Shown here: positions 10,301 through 20,712 of the stretch, piece by piece | Numbering within the stretch: position 1 is the first letter of the stretch | Layout: each line of letters starts with the position of its first letter | From: Purpureocillium takamizusanense | Lineage: Eukaryota; Ascomycota; Sordariomycetes; Hypocreales; Ophiocordycipitaceae | Direction of reading: 5' to 3' | DNA: 64,000 nt | Assembly (NCBI RefSeq): GCF_022605165.1 | Contig: NC_063076.1 | Coordinates: forward strand, 2,046,001-2,110,000 | Program-made: the position numbers and the translations under genes | Notes under the pieces: generated by a model | Told to the model about the DNA's origin: nothing | Seen by the model: the letters and a program-made list of their open reading frames with translations, nothing else | Databases searched by the model: none

Positions 10301-11534
10301 ATAGCGGAGCGAGGTCCAGGGCCTTTTCTCGAAATCGGTTGATGACATCGCCAAGGCCCTGCCAGGTCATCATTTCGACGAGGGTGTAGGTCATGTAGTT
10401 GGTCATGACATCGTCTGCGTTGGAAGATTGGATATTGGCGAGCGGGTGGGGAAAGGCTCGCGTCGGAGACCAAGGCATGCTATTGAGGGAGATGCAGTGT
10501 CAGCAGAAAGGAAGACTGCAACAATGGCCTTGAGCACTCACGTAAACATCATGTGCAGGGGGATCCCCAGCTTCTCTGCAACGTGGATGTGCGCGAAACT
10601 GGGCGGGTTTGCAATGATGGCATCGGCAACAAAAGGCTCTCGGGTCTCGTCGCCAGGCAAGCCTTGGGAGAGGTCAAGCGGTTCGCCGCGGGCGTGCGGT
10701 TTCGGCGGCGGGCCAAGACCGTCTCCCGACTCGATGCAAGATCTCCAGCAGCCGAGCAGCATCTCTTGTATGCCGCGCCTGCGCTTGCTGACCTCGCCGC
10801 TCTTTACCGCGTCGAAACCCGGCATCAGGCCAGGGTACCTGACCATGAAGGCCATGAGCTCGGCGGGGTCACCCCCTATGTTGAAGAACTCGAGACCGTT
10901 TTCCTCGACAAAGGTTTGGAAGGTGGCATGCGTGGCGATGCGGACGCGGTGGCCGTACGTGTCCTTGAGGACCTTGCCGAGAGCGACAAAGGGCTGGACG
11001 TCGCCGCGGGAGCCGACGATCTGGACGACCACGTTGAGGCGCGGGGGAGGAGCCTTGCCGGGTTCACCTCCGAGGCTGGGCGGGATGTAGGCGGGAGGGA
11101 GCGCAGGCTGGGGCTCCACGGAGATTTGACTGTCAAGGGTGGGCTGGAGCAGGTCTGCCAGGCGCCGGTTTTTGGTGTTGATGTTGATGTTGACTCGGCC
11201 ATCATCTGGTGACGGGTTAGTTAGCCAGGCACAGAACAAGCAGTAGCTCTCGCCTTTATCGGCGATGGAGAGCTCCTTCTACTACGCACGCACCCGTGAC
11301 TTGGGCACCGGCCTCGAAGCCAGGTTGGTTGAAGTGAACCTGATCTGGGTTTTCGCCGTATGCGGGGGGCTCCTCCTGCGAGGGGTCGACGTCGAGGTTC
11401 GGCAGCTGGAAGCCGTCGGTGACGAGGGCCTCGGTGCCGTCGTCGTCGAGGGGGGCGCGGGGCAACAATGGCGTCGTCTGCGGTGGGCTGCCGTCCTGGC
11501 TAGCCAGCCGCTGCTTTTCGTCGAGGGCCTCCAT
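7360..11534 (-). CDS. Sterol-glucosyltransferase-like GT with VPS13-like segment and UIM array, about 1303 aa, five exons
   Basis: Exons (minus strand) 11534-11294, 11205-10542, 10479-9475, 9419-8611 and 8552-7360 keep phase throughout. Residues about 136-570 form a UDP-glycosyltransferase of the GT1/GT28 type: N-terminal VVQIVGSRGDVQPFVALG, a central MPWSPTRAFPHPLA block, and the donor-binding HHGGAGTTAAGIKAGKP motif near residues 497-511. This matches fungal and plant sterol 3-beta-glucosyltransferases (ATG26, UGT80), but the PH and GRAM domains of ATG26 are absent and the N-terminal 135 residues are acidic and Pro-rich. Downstream is a Gly-rich segment, including LVKGIGKGIGGLITKPAAG, that resembles the C-terminal region of VPS13/ATG2 proteins. 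The last exon carries about seven ubiquitin-interacting-motif-like helices (for example EYEQAIRASVQ, ELKRALEESL). Likely role, inferred: membrane lipid glycosylation on ubiquitinated targets. Confidence 0.9.
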
Positions 11535-13430
11535 GTGGCCAGCGCCGGCGGCAGCAGCTGTCGATGCGGGCCGTTGACGGCAAAGCGACTGCTTTGCTTG
11601 ACCTGCTCCTTCTATGCAGTACTAAGCGATCCGAAGCAGTACGCTACGACGCAGAGCGTAATGTTGAGACAACGGTTTGTTGGAGGAGGGCCCTGGCGCC
11701 CCACGTCGTCGCGCCTAGTCTGCGCTGCTTCTGTACCGGTTCGCCAGCAGCAGGGGTATTACGTGAGTAATTGCGTGCAGGGAGGTCGACAAGATTGCCC
11801 GTGCCGTCTGCCTGCAGCTGCCGTAGTATATGACAAGGACTGGCGGGTTGAGCGAGGCAGTTGGGCGGAGAGAGCTTCGTCGTTTGTTGCCGAGAAGTTG
11901 CGGCGAGGTTGGGCGAGCTGGAGCGGAACAGGAGCTCGCAGATACAATACCTCCAAGGTAGGTACGTAGTAGCAGGTAGTACCGAGCTCAATAAGTGGTG
12001 CTTGTGGTGCTCTGTTTTAGTAGTGACGGTGACCCCTCCTCCACAAAAGCAGGGAACCAAGCACGATGACGAGGAGAAATGACGGCAAAACGCACAACCG
12101 CTCGCTCGCTCACTCACACGTGCAACACATGCACAGTTAGTTAGTCACACACACACAACACAACACAGGAGCAGCAAAGACCAGCAGGCAGCTTGGCTGG
12201 CTGGGATGTGCCCGAGGGCATGAATGCCCATTTATTCCTCAGCCCCCCCGCTGGCAGACGGGAGCGGGTCGATGCGCCCGCTGTGTGCCCAGCAATTCCT
12301 GGCTTGGCCCTGCGTCTGCCGGATTGTGGTCCAATTCCGTTCCATGTGCTGGCCCATACAATACCTACTAACGTATGTAGTAAAACTTACTTATCTTGTG
12401 GGTAGGTAGCACATCGACGAGTGTCCTGGGAGCAAACATCATCGCCCAGTGGCGTTTGGTTGCGCTATGATTCGCGCACGAAACCCGGCCGTCATGCTAT
12501 CTCGCTCGAATACTTCCCTTTCGGGATCCAAAGACGGAAAATGAGCAGCTTAGCTGGGAAAACAAACGACTACGCACGCCGCCGAGCCAAGGGCGTCGGC
12601 CGCCGCTTACCTCGTGTTGTCCACAAAAGCCAGCGGCGCCCTCTTGGAGGCCCATCGGCTGGCCATCCTCTTGCCCCCCCCTTCAGTCCTTGTCCTATCC
12701 CCACCGCGGCTGGCGGCTCGTGTGTCGTGGACATGAGCATGGATGGGTACGGGGCAGCCTGGACGCGTTGCTCGAGGTACATACACAGACAGGTCGGTCA
12801 GGCACCTTGACGGCTAGCGTCGAGGCTGAGCCACGACGCCGCACTGCTTCAGAGAGCTCCCGACGTCCCCCAACAATGGATTTTCGCAGCTCCGACCATG
12901 TCCAGCATAAGGCCAATTGCTTCCCTGCCGTTTCCCAGGTGCCTGGAGCTATGCGTGGGTCTCCACGACATTCCATCCGCCAAGGCGTCGTCATCGTCCA
13001 GCCCCGTCGGGTGCACCAGCCGAGCCTGTTAACTAGTTATAAAGCAGAACGGAAACAAAAGGGCTTCAACAAGTCACAAAAACCTAGTTGGGTTTCGTTG
13101 GTGGTCTGCTTGTACGGTACAGTGCCATGTACCTCATAGGCAGATTGCGCCGAAGGGACATTGCACTTAATAGAGCCACAACGCCATGTTCGTGAAATTT
13201 GGATGTGTTTGGTATAATACAAGCTGTAGCTCCAGCATCCTCTTACTCATCCCTGTGGTTTCGTCCAATGCACGAAAGCATGCACATCCTGTGCATCTCA
13301 TGATGCCCGCTAATCCTCAACCCTCGTCTGCAGACCAAGCTCCACGTCAGACTTCCCTCATGAGACGTAGCCGACCGCGCGCTCGTTGCGTTCGAAAATA
13401 TTCGCCCCCTGAGCATTTGCTCTTCTTTGC
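11535..13430. other. Intergenic, promoter side of the glycosyltransferase gene
   Basis: It begins with the presumed promoter and leader of the glycosyltransferase gene and ends at the Sec61 beta stop codon. It contains a CA-rich stretch near 12147-12170 and GGTAGGTA/GTAGTA-type motifs near 11955-11985 and 12360-12410. No exon with family similarity was found on either strand. Confidence 0.5.
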
Positions 13431-14068
13431 TTAGCTGGAGAATCGCCTGGTAATCTTGGCAATGACTGCGACACGCGTTAGTCCGAGGGAACAGGGTGTC
13501 TCGCGAATGAGGGCCACCGTACTGTGCAATGCGACAACGCTGAAGATGAAGACCAGAGACAGAACAAGGACGATGACGGGGTCGACCTTGAGGCCGGGAG
13601 ACTCATCGGTGTACAGTCCTGCAAAGCGCGGTCAGCATCTCATGGCGAACGGTCCTCAGCCGGTCCCTCGATGTCGCGAGTCGCCATGGAAGCACATACT
13701 CAGCATGGTGCTGCTGGAGCCGCCAGCACCAGCTGCCCTCGTGCTCGTCGGGCGAGCATTGGCAATCTTCTCCTTCTGGTCGGCAGCAGCGCGTCGTCGG
13801 ATGGCAGTTCGGGCGCCACCGGGGGGGGTCGGGGAGGACGGTCGGCCGACGCTCGCGCCGCTGGCCGCGGCAGGCGAGTTGACGGGGGACGCAGGACGAG
13901 GAGAGGACTAAGAAGCCGGCGTTGTTAGTGGCTACTTCATGGTCACGGCCAGGACAATGAATGAGATGGCGGGTCGCGATGGCCATGCTCGTGTGATGGC
14001 CTGGCCCTACACCCTCGCCGTGCTCACTTCGCCGCCGGCCGCCGTTGCGAATATCAAACACATACCAT
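13431..14068 (-). CDS. sbh1: Protein translocation complex Sec61 beta subunit, 113 aa, four exons
   Basis: Exons 14068-14066 (the ATG alone), 13907-13700, 13618-13523 and 13465-13431. The joined product starts MSSPRPASPVNSPAAASG, as fungal Sbh1/Sec61 beta proteins do. It then has the conserved segment with RTAIRRRAAADQKEKIANARP, the LYTDESPGLKVDPV motif, one tail-anchor membrane helix (VIVLVLSLVFIFSVVALH) and a short basic end, KITRRFSS. It is the small tail-anchored subunit of the ER translocon that contacts ribosome and translocating chains. The start codon is an exon of its own, followed directly by a GTATGT donor; without that splice no ATG precedes SSPRPASP in frame. Length is normal for the family. 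Confidence 0.93.
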
Positions 14069-15344
14069 TGCGAAAGAAGCGAGAGCGAGTACCGAGGGTG
14101 AACAATCCGGAATCGCTGCAGGATTCTAGAATTGAATTGGTAGATAGAGAGCGTAGAGAGGTTGCGACAGGCGATCAACAGTTGGAGCTGAGCTGCGACC
14201 AGGCGAGATTGCCCCCAAATTGAGGCCACATGCACCACAAGGGGGCGCGCCGCGCCAAGTGCGCCCGGCGAAACGATTGTCCGGCAAGCAGCATCAAGCT
14301 GCCAGCGGCCACCCCACCCAAGGATTGGTCCCACTTCCCAAGTACGAAGCAACTTAGTTACGTCGTACGCTCAACTCGTTCAGAAGGCTTTATGTGCCAA
14401 CTACGATGCCATTGACAGCCTATCCCTCACAGCCTATCCCTCAAGGCAAGGCACATGTCACCAATCGGGACTGAGAAAAAAAAACACGAACGAGAATGCG
14501 TCCTTCATCCGCTTTTACAGTTTGGGGGAGACTATATATGACGGGAGGGTTGCCTATCACCCTCAATCTTCCGCTGCGGTCATGCTGCATCTAAGTCGAC
14601 AGACCCCCCTTTCATCAACCCAAAATCCAGGCCCCTTTGTCCCGAGCCTGCTAGCAGGCGCGCTTGGTATATGTACAATCCAAAAACGAAGCGAAGTGGA
14701 AGAGGGAGAAGATACAAAGACGCGAATGAACTGACAAAGGGAATTGCTAGTGCAACTAAAACAACGCTTGAGTTGTCTGGGCGGACTCCAGATTACCAGC
14801 CGCCGGTTCCAGCTCGCAACTCTCTTGCGACCGTGGCCATGAGGGGGCTCGGCCCCATCGTGCGACGACTCTGCGTCTACCTGGTCGATACGCTGCCAAA
14901 TGCGCGCCAAAGCCTAGGCCGTGGTTTCAGATCTGTGGAGGGGAATAATGGCCCGCCTTCGCTCCAAATTTGCTGTTCCATGCGCTCATTTTCGCTGATC
15001 CCCGTTCCATATCTTCATGTTTCCGAATCCTCCTTTCGATGTAGAGATGCTTGGCCATTTTTGGAATAGTCCGTCAGGAGCTGGCTATCGGGCGAGTGGC
15101 CAGCTCCCGCTCGCTGTCGGTCAGAAAAACGTCGAGCCGAAGAGATGGGGGCGGAATCGCGATTCTACTGCCCAGGCCGATTATGTAAGATTAGACAGTA
15201 GTACATCTACACGAGGAAACGAAAGTTCTCAACCAAACGCCTTCCGCTATGTTGACAATACTGCAAGTCGGGGGTTGGCTCTCGTCATGGCGACTCGGGT
15301 TGATCGATTAAAACGAACATCAAAATCGTGTCCAGTTCCGTATC
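14069..15344. other. Intergenic between Sec61 beta and the Psr1-like phosphatase
   Basis: It contains the Sec61 beta promoter on the left and the 3' flank of the Psr1-like gene on the right. A tandem CAGCCTATCCCTCA duplication lies near 14417-14443. Several AT-richer stretches fit untranslated regions. No coding exon was recognised. Confidence 0.5.
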
Positions 15345-16974
15345 TCAAAGCGTGACGTCGAGTACCAGGCTGACGTCGGACACGTTGGGGCCGGCCAAGT
15401 CCTCGAGAACGGGGATAAGATCCAACAGCTCGTTGTCATGGGCATCTGAGAACCAACTGCTGATGGGCACTGCGTGCTGCGGGTGGAAAATATAAGAGGT
15501 GGGCGAATTGTCGATAATAATAGTGTCCTTGAGGTCGCGTCCGACTTGTGAGAGGTCTTTCACATAATTCCCCTGGTGATTGTAGCAACTCTCGCGGAAG
15601 AGACGGTGGTGCACGACCTTGTGTATATCCAATTGGTCCAGCAGCGGATCGCCATACTGATCCAAAGTCAGAATTTCCGCATTGGCACGCGATCCAAGTG
15701 GGCAGACATACCTTAGACACCGACGCTGTGAAGACAACAACTTCGTAGAGTTCGCCGACCCTCTTCATGAACTCGTCCACGCCAGGTCGCTTGATGACGT
15801 ACACGTTGTGGTAATTGCCCTCGATCTCGACAGGTATTGTGAAATCTGCCTGATGAAGAATCTGGCCCCGAATGTCAGCGAAATGGACAGCGACAAGGGG
15901 GATATATGTGAGACTGCTAACCTTGAACGAGCTGTGGACCAACGTTTCGTCCAAGTCCAACACCAAGCATTTTCTACCCTTGTGCTCTGGCGCGATAGCG
16001 GGCAATAGCCACTTCTGCGGCTCTGGCGCGGGCGACGCTGCTTCGGTAAGGGGAAGGGGCGTGGCGATAGCTGGGCTAGGGCCAGGCGGCGGCGGCGGCG
16101 GCACCGTCTTCTGCTGAGGCTCCGCGGCTTCAGCAGCTGTAGACGGTTCTGGTAACTCTTCCGACGGGGGCGCGTCCTGCATGCCAACATCGCCATCATC
16201 CTCGTGCGAGTTGTCGCCCTCCGGGGCGGAGGCCCCCTGGGTCTCGGACTTGGGCGGTTCGACGGTGACCGCAGGGGGCAAGGCCTGCTTGGCATCGTCG
16301 TTGGGGTCGGTGTCGCTTACGGGGTGGTGGGCCGAGCTGGAGGCTTCGGGACCATCACTCACCTCTGTCAAAACCACAGGGTGTTGCGCCTCTTTCTCGT
16401 TCGGCTGCTTGGTAGGCTGGTGCTCTTGGGAGCCCGGAGGCCGTGACTTTGACGTGGTGGGCCGCTGTGGCAGCTTTTCCACCTTGTGCACGTTCTCCGC
16501 GCCTCCTTCGTCAACCGCATTCGCCTCATCCGGGACGCCGCAGCATCCCAGTAGCGACAGCAGGCCCCCGCGTTTCTTCCTCCTTTTTTGATCGGTGGTG
16601 GACGGCGAGCTCGGCTGGGAGTTGCCGACAGTGTTCCCTTGTTCGCTTTCACCACCAGTGCGATTGCTCGATGCGCTCCCATTGCGTTGGTGGTCTGCGA
16701 AGCTACCCTTGGATTCCTTGGACCGTCCGCTTATGCTATTCCGGTGATCGGTGACGGTGGCTCCACTGAGACCAGTGGTTGCTACCGAAGATTGGTTTCG
16801 CTGTTGCGATGACGACCTAGATGGCACCTTTAGCAGGCTGCGGCCGCCCTTTGATCCCCTATCTTCCGAATGCAGCTGATGATCGACGTCTTTTCCATTC
16901 ATGTCGGAATGACTCGGGCCCTTCTCAGGCTGGACCTCGGCGGCTGGGTTTGACGGCACGACAGTGTCGGACAT
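15345..16974 (-). CDS. psr1: Psr1-like FCP/SCP-type plasma-membrane phosphatase, 504 aa, three exons
   Basis: Exons 16974-15922, 15861-15712 and 15656-15345 are all joined in phase 0. The C-terminal half is an FCP1-homology (HAD) domain: [17 protein letters not shown] with the DLDET catalytic motif at residues 340-344, then [31 protein letters not shown], and [15 protein letters not shown], ending in the acidic [12 protein letters not shown] helix. The N-terminal half is disordered and Ser-rich and carries a [17 protein letters not shown] stretch near residues 130-146. Basic residues followed by a Cys pair are the expected palmitoylation and membrane-targeting signal of Psr1/Psr2, which act with Whi2 in the general stress response. 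The start at MSDTVVP is preferred; an in-frame ATG 55 codons upstream exists but its added sequence looks like leader. Confidence 0.88.
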
Positions 16975-19900
16975 GGTGTCTGGAGAGGCGATGGCTGTCA
17001 GCAACTGCAGCGGAGCATATGTTGGTCTCGCGAGATGGTTCGAGTCTGCATTGGGTATTGCCTGGATGTCGCGAGTCGGGAGTCCATCGATGACGGACAG
17101 CGGGCTATCAAGCTGCGCAGAGCGCTTGCTCCAGAGCACAGTCCGACCGGCTGCGACGCGACGACAAAGTTGGTAGCAAGGGGGGAGGACTACGGCCGTA
17201 GTAGGGAACGCACGAAACGGGGTGTCGGCAACTCACCTTGGGGTCACCGTCGACTCCAGAGCGCCCAGCCCCGTGGCACTGAGAACGTCGGCCCTCCGGA
17301 GAGGTGGCGTTTATGCGAGAGAGAGAGACGTCCGATGTCTCGATCCGGGGAAAGGAGGACAAGTAACGGGCAATGGAAAACACAGACGCTGTTGGTGACG
17401 GACGGTGCGTGAGGACGCGAAATTAGGGAGTCGACTGGACGGGCCTCGGCGCGAAGACAGGGCGAGATTGGGCAGTGAGCGGCAAGGCGAACCAGGGGTT
17501 GCTTGGGAGCGCAACGAAGGGCGTCGACAGCCAGGTGGAGGAGGACGAGAACCCACGATGGATGAGGTCGGAGGTTGAGGATCGCGCGGTCGACGGAATC
17601 CGGGCTGTGCGAAGACTGGCGACTGGCTGGCAACCACAGCGACGAGGAAGCTCAGGCAAGCAGACACACGGCACGGGCGACGGCGTTTCGGCGGGCGGCT
17701 GAGGAACCTGGCACAGCAAGCGAGATGATTGCCTTTAAAACGTGATGGTCTGGGAGAACCCAGCAGGTCTGGTCTGGGGAGGGTGCTGGTTAGGTGCTCA
17801 GGTAGGCAGGCAGGCGGCAGACCGCACGCCTGGGCTGTTCTCAGCGGTGCAGGGACGGGCTGGGGCTCCTTGGTGCTTGGGCAGGCTGGGCGCTGGGGTT
17901 GGTGGGAGCATGGATGAGAGAGGGGGCGCCAGTGCAGCAAGGGTGTGGGTGGGGCCTGGAATGGAGGCTGGGCTGCTAGGCCATTACGGGGATACCTGCT
18001 GGAGTGCGCGGTGCCGCCGTTCGCACATGGCGGCTGCCGATGTCGATGCGCAAGAGGTACGTGCGGTGGGCGCCATTGACACTGTATTTTACTAGCACCG
18101 TAACCGTCATGGATCTCACCCCGGCTTCCAATCTCCCCAACTACAGTAGGACGAAGCACTGGCCAAGCTCTCATTTTAGCATCCATCCATCCATCCTATC
18201 CAGGTCCATCCCATCCTGTCCTGCGTATCCCGAGAGGCGGCCGGCCTTTAACCCTTATTGTGCCTGGCGGCGTCTCGGGGGCGTGACGAGCCCCTTCCCG
18301 CCGCCATCCGTTGTGTCTCGCCCTGGGCGGCGCCAACCTTGCTCGGCGTGCACTGAGTGTGGTGGTTGGTGGGTGGTAGGTAAAAAGGTAGCGTACCAAG
18401 GTGCTACCTTAGTAAGTTAGTACTTTACTTGTGCGGGGGCGGCGCTCTGCATCAGCGGGCCGTCTCGCACGCACGCTGGGCTCCCTTGCTCCTGTCTGCC
18501 GACTAACTACGTAGTATAACTACCAAACGGAGGCGCACCCGTCGTTGAACGGGATGGTGCCGGCTTGCACGCCGTCGACATCGATGCGACGTCTCACGGT
18601 CGTGGTTGTCGCTGCCGGAATTCCAATGCGACCATGCGCATAGAGCGTATGCCACAGGGACGCGGCCGCATGACGCCTGCTGGGGTCGCAGTCGCACTAC
18701 CAACTGAGTGAGTGCCTCGGTGTCTCTCGTCCTCGCGCGCGCCGGCCGTCGGCGTCTCCTCAAGGTATTACAGGCCCCTCTTTCGCGGGGTGGCAAAGTA
18801 CATACGTATGATGTACGCGCGACGAGATGGATTCAGCGCAGTCGGTGGTGGATGGATGAGATGGACGACGATGCTGCAGACGGTCTCGAATCGGACAATA
18901 AAGGTAGGCGTCCCCGGTGCCCCTGCGACCCCAGCGCGAATGCGACACGGGCGCTGGGCCGCCGGCGCGAACAGCGCCAATCAGCACGCACACCTGCAAA
19001 CTTGCATCCTGAGCCACTCCCTCCCGCTGGATGCACGCGTGGGCCGGCCGTCGCCCACTCAGCGCTTTTGATACTGTGCATAGCTCGTACATGCGTGCAG
19101 ACTGCAGAGTGCTTCGTACCACCTCTCTCTGAAGCACACGAGGTGGTTTGTGCCGTCGTGGAGCCAGCCGGCCAATACCTCGTCGCAATTCCTCCAAGGG
19201 GCCCACGTTGTCTGGAGCAAGCAAGATGCATATGCTTTACATTCGCAGTGGCAATTGGCTTCGTTGGTGGGGTCCCCGCGTCGAAGCATTGCAGATAGTT
19301 ACTGAGATACACAAGGACATCGCAGAGCCCTCGCCGAGGACAATTTACGTATAAAGAGCTACAGTAGACGGGGCTTGTTCGTTCGTGATGCTGGTGGCTG
19401 AGGATACACAGGACCCCATCTTTTGCGCGAGCCCTCGTAAGTGGCATCTATCACCAGCCCGGCCCCCCCGTATGTCTTGCAGCCAGCGCCTCAGCGCATA
19501 ATGTGCGTCTCAAAGGCAATCTTGAGGCACGTTGATGACATCCGGCGTGAGCAGTGGCAGCAGCCAGGTCAAGACACATGCAAGTTTGCAGACAATTCCA
19601 TAGAACCAGTCGGTCAGTGGCTTAGCAATCGCCACATCGTCACCCAGGATGCGCCTGTTGGAGCGGAGAGCCTCCCATCTCGACTACGTAACAAGGAGCT
19701 GAACCTGGCCCCATCAATCGACAACACGACCCTGACAGAAGAAGGGTTTGCATCTGTCGTCCAATGCTGACAGACTCACCGGCATGTGATGCAGCTCGCC
19801 TCGAATTTGGGCGGCATCAGCCAACCGTCCTGTGTAGCCGGTGGTACCAGTAAAGAGCCTCATAGGCAAGTGCCGCAACCCGGTACGGGCGCGTATCACA

Positions 19901-20712
19901 ACGACGCGAACATGGGTCCAAAATCCACGAGGGTTCCGTCATGCGTGTCAAAGACTCGGTCACCGCAACATGGCGACGACTAGACCGCCCTGACGTTGCC
20001 CGCCAGATGTCGTGGTGGCAGTTTGGGGGGAGTCGGAGTGGAAAGCTATGGCAGTGAGCTCCAGTCGCACTGCCCGCCAAAGTGCTAACCCAGCTGTTGC
20101 TCTGGACTCCTGCTGAGCCGGGTGACATGGCTATCAACCTAAATAATGAATAATGGATGGATGGGCTTCTGGGCTGGTGGAGGTCGCTGCGAGGTGCAGT
20201 ATGTAGGTGGTCTTGGTGGTGTGAGCTTTGCCCCCGTGCAGTGGAATCTGGGGGAGGCGCTGCTGCGGGGCGGCGTCGGGTGCGCCTGGGTCTACTACTA
20301 CTAATACCCCACTGCCACTGTAAAACGCCCACCTGCTGACCATTGACGGAAGTCCACACGATGGAACTAGAACTACTAGGTATACGTCCAAGTATCCATG
20401 GCTTTAGCGCAACAGCCTCGGAACTTCACATGCCATCCGTCCGCACCACCACAAGCGACGTCAAGCGCCTCCTCCGGTGCGCCTGTCACCTGCACCCTTT
20501 CAACGCCAAAGACCACACCACACCATCGCCCACGCCGCCGCACGTCGACGACGGAATTCGATGGTCAGAGCGCCCTCGCAGGTGTCCTAGACGATCCTCT
20601 CTCTCACCGACGACACGCGCAGTCGACGGCCCATGACTGCCGTGTAATAGACCATCCCCTCTGCGATCGTGTTCCACCCCGGCTCGGCAACCCGAGGTCG
20701 ACACGCAGCTTC
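16975..20712. other. Long intergenic region with no convincing gene
   Basis: The left part is the presumed leader and promoter of the Psr1-like gene; the right part leads into the ABC-transporter start. Frames of 100-290 codons occur on both strands but are Arg/Ser/Pro/Cys-biased and family-free. A short ATCC repeat lies at about 18180-18197, and GTACCAAGGTGCTACCTTAG-type sequence near 18395. A possible gene remnant on the minus strand (19400-19900) is listed separately. Confidence 0.5.
19400..19900 (-). pseudogene. Possible oxidoreductase-like gene remnant
   Basis: On the minus strand a short frame reads MRLFTGTTGYTGRLADAAQI and stops soon after a GTGAGT sequence. GTTGYTG resembles the dinucleotide-binding loop of NAD(P)-dependent reductases and epimerases. 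Further along, in another frame, is a hydrophobic stretch (FYGIVCKLACVLTWLLPLL) ending in TPDVINVPQ. The pieces lie in different frames with stops between them and no intron set restores one reading, so if real it is a decayed gene. Chance resemblance is quite possible. Confidence 0.15.

Noticed and set aside
16975..17139. N-terminal extension of the Psr1-like protein to an upstream in-frame ATG
   Set aside because: The added 55 residues lack similarity to Psr1 N-termini, and MSDTVVP gives a cleaner start; not excluded without transcript data.
17311..18186. 291-codon minus-strand open frame upstream of the Psr1-like gene
   Set aside because: Pro/Arg/Ser-rich low-complexity translation without domains; better explained as GC-rich leader sequence.
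18708..19447. Overlapping open frames of 119-204 codons on both strands
   Set aside because: All are Arg/Cys/Ser-rich, mutually overlapping and without recognisable motifs.
20398..20712. Upstream extension of the ABCD transporter frame
   Set aside because: The 105 added residues are Ser/Thr/His/Pro-rich and unlike any ABCD N-terminus; the ATG at 20713 fits the family.
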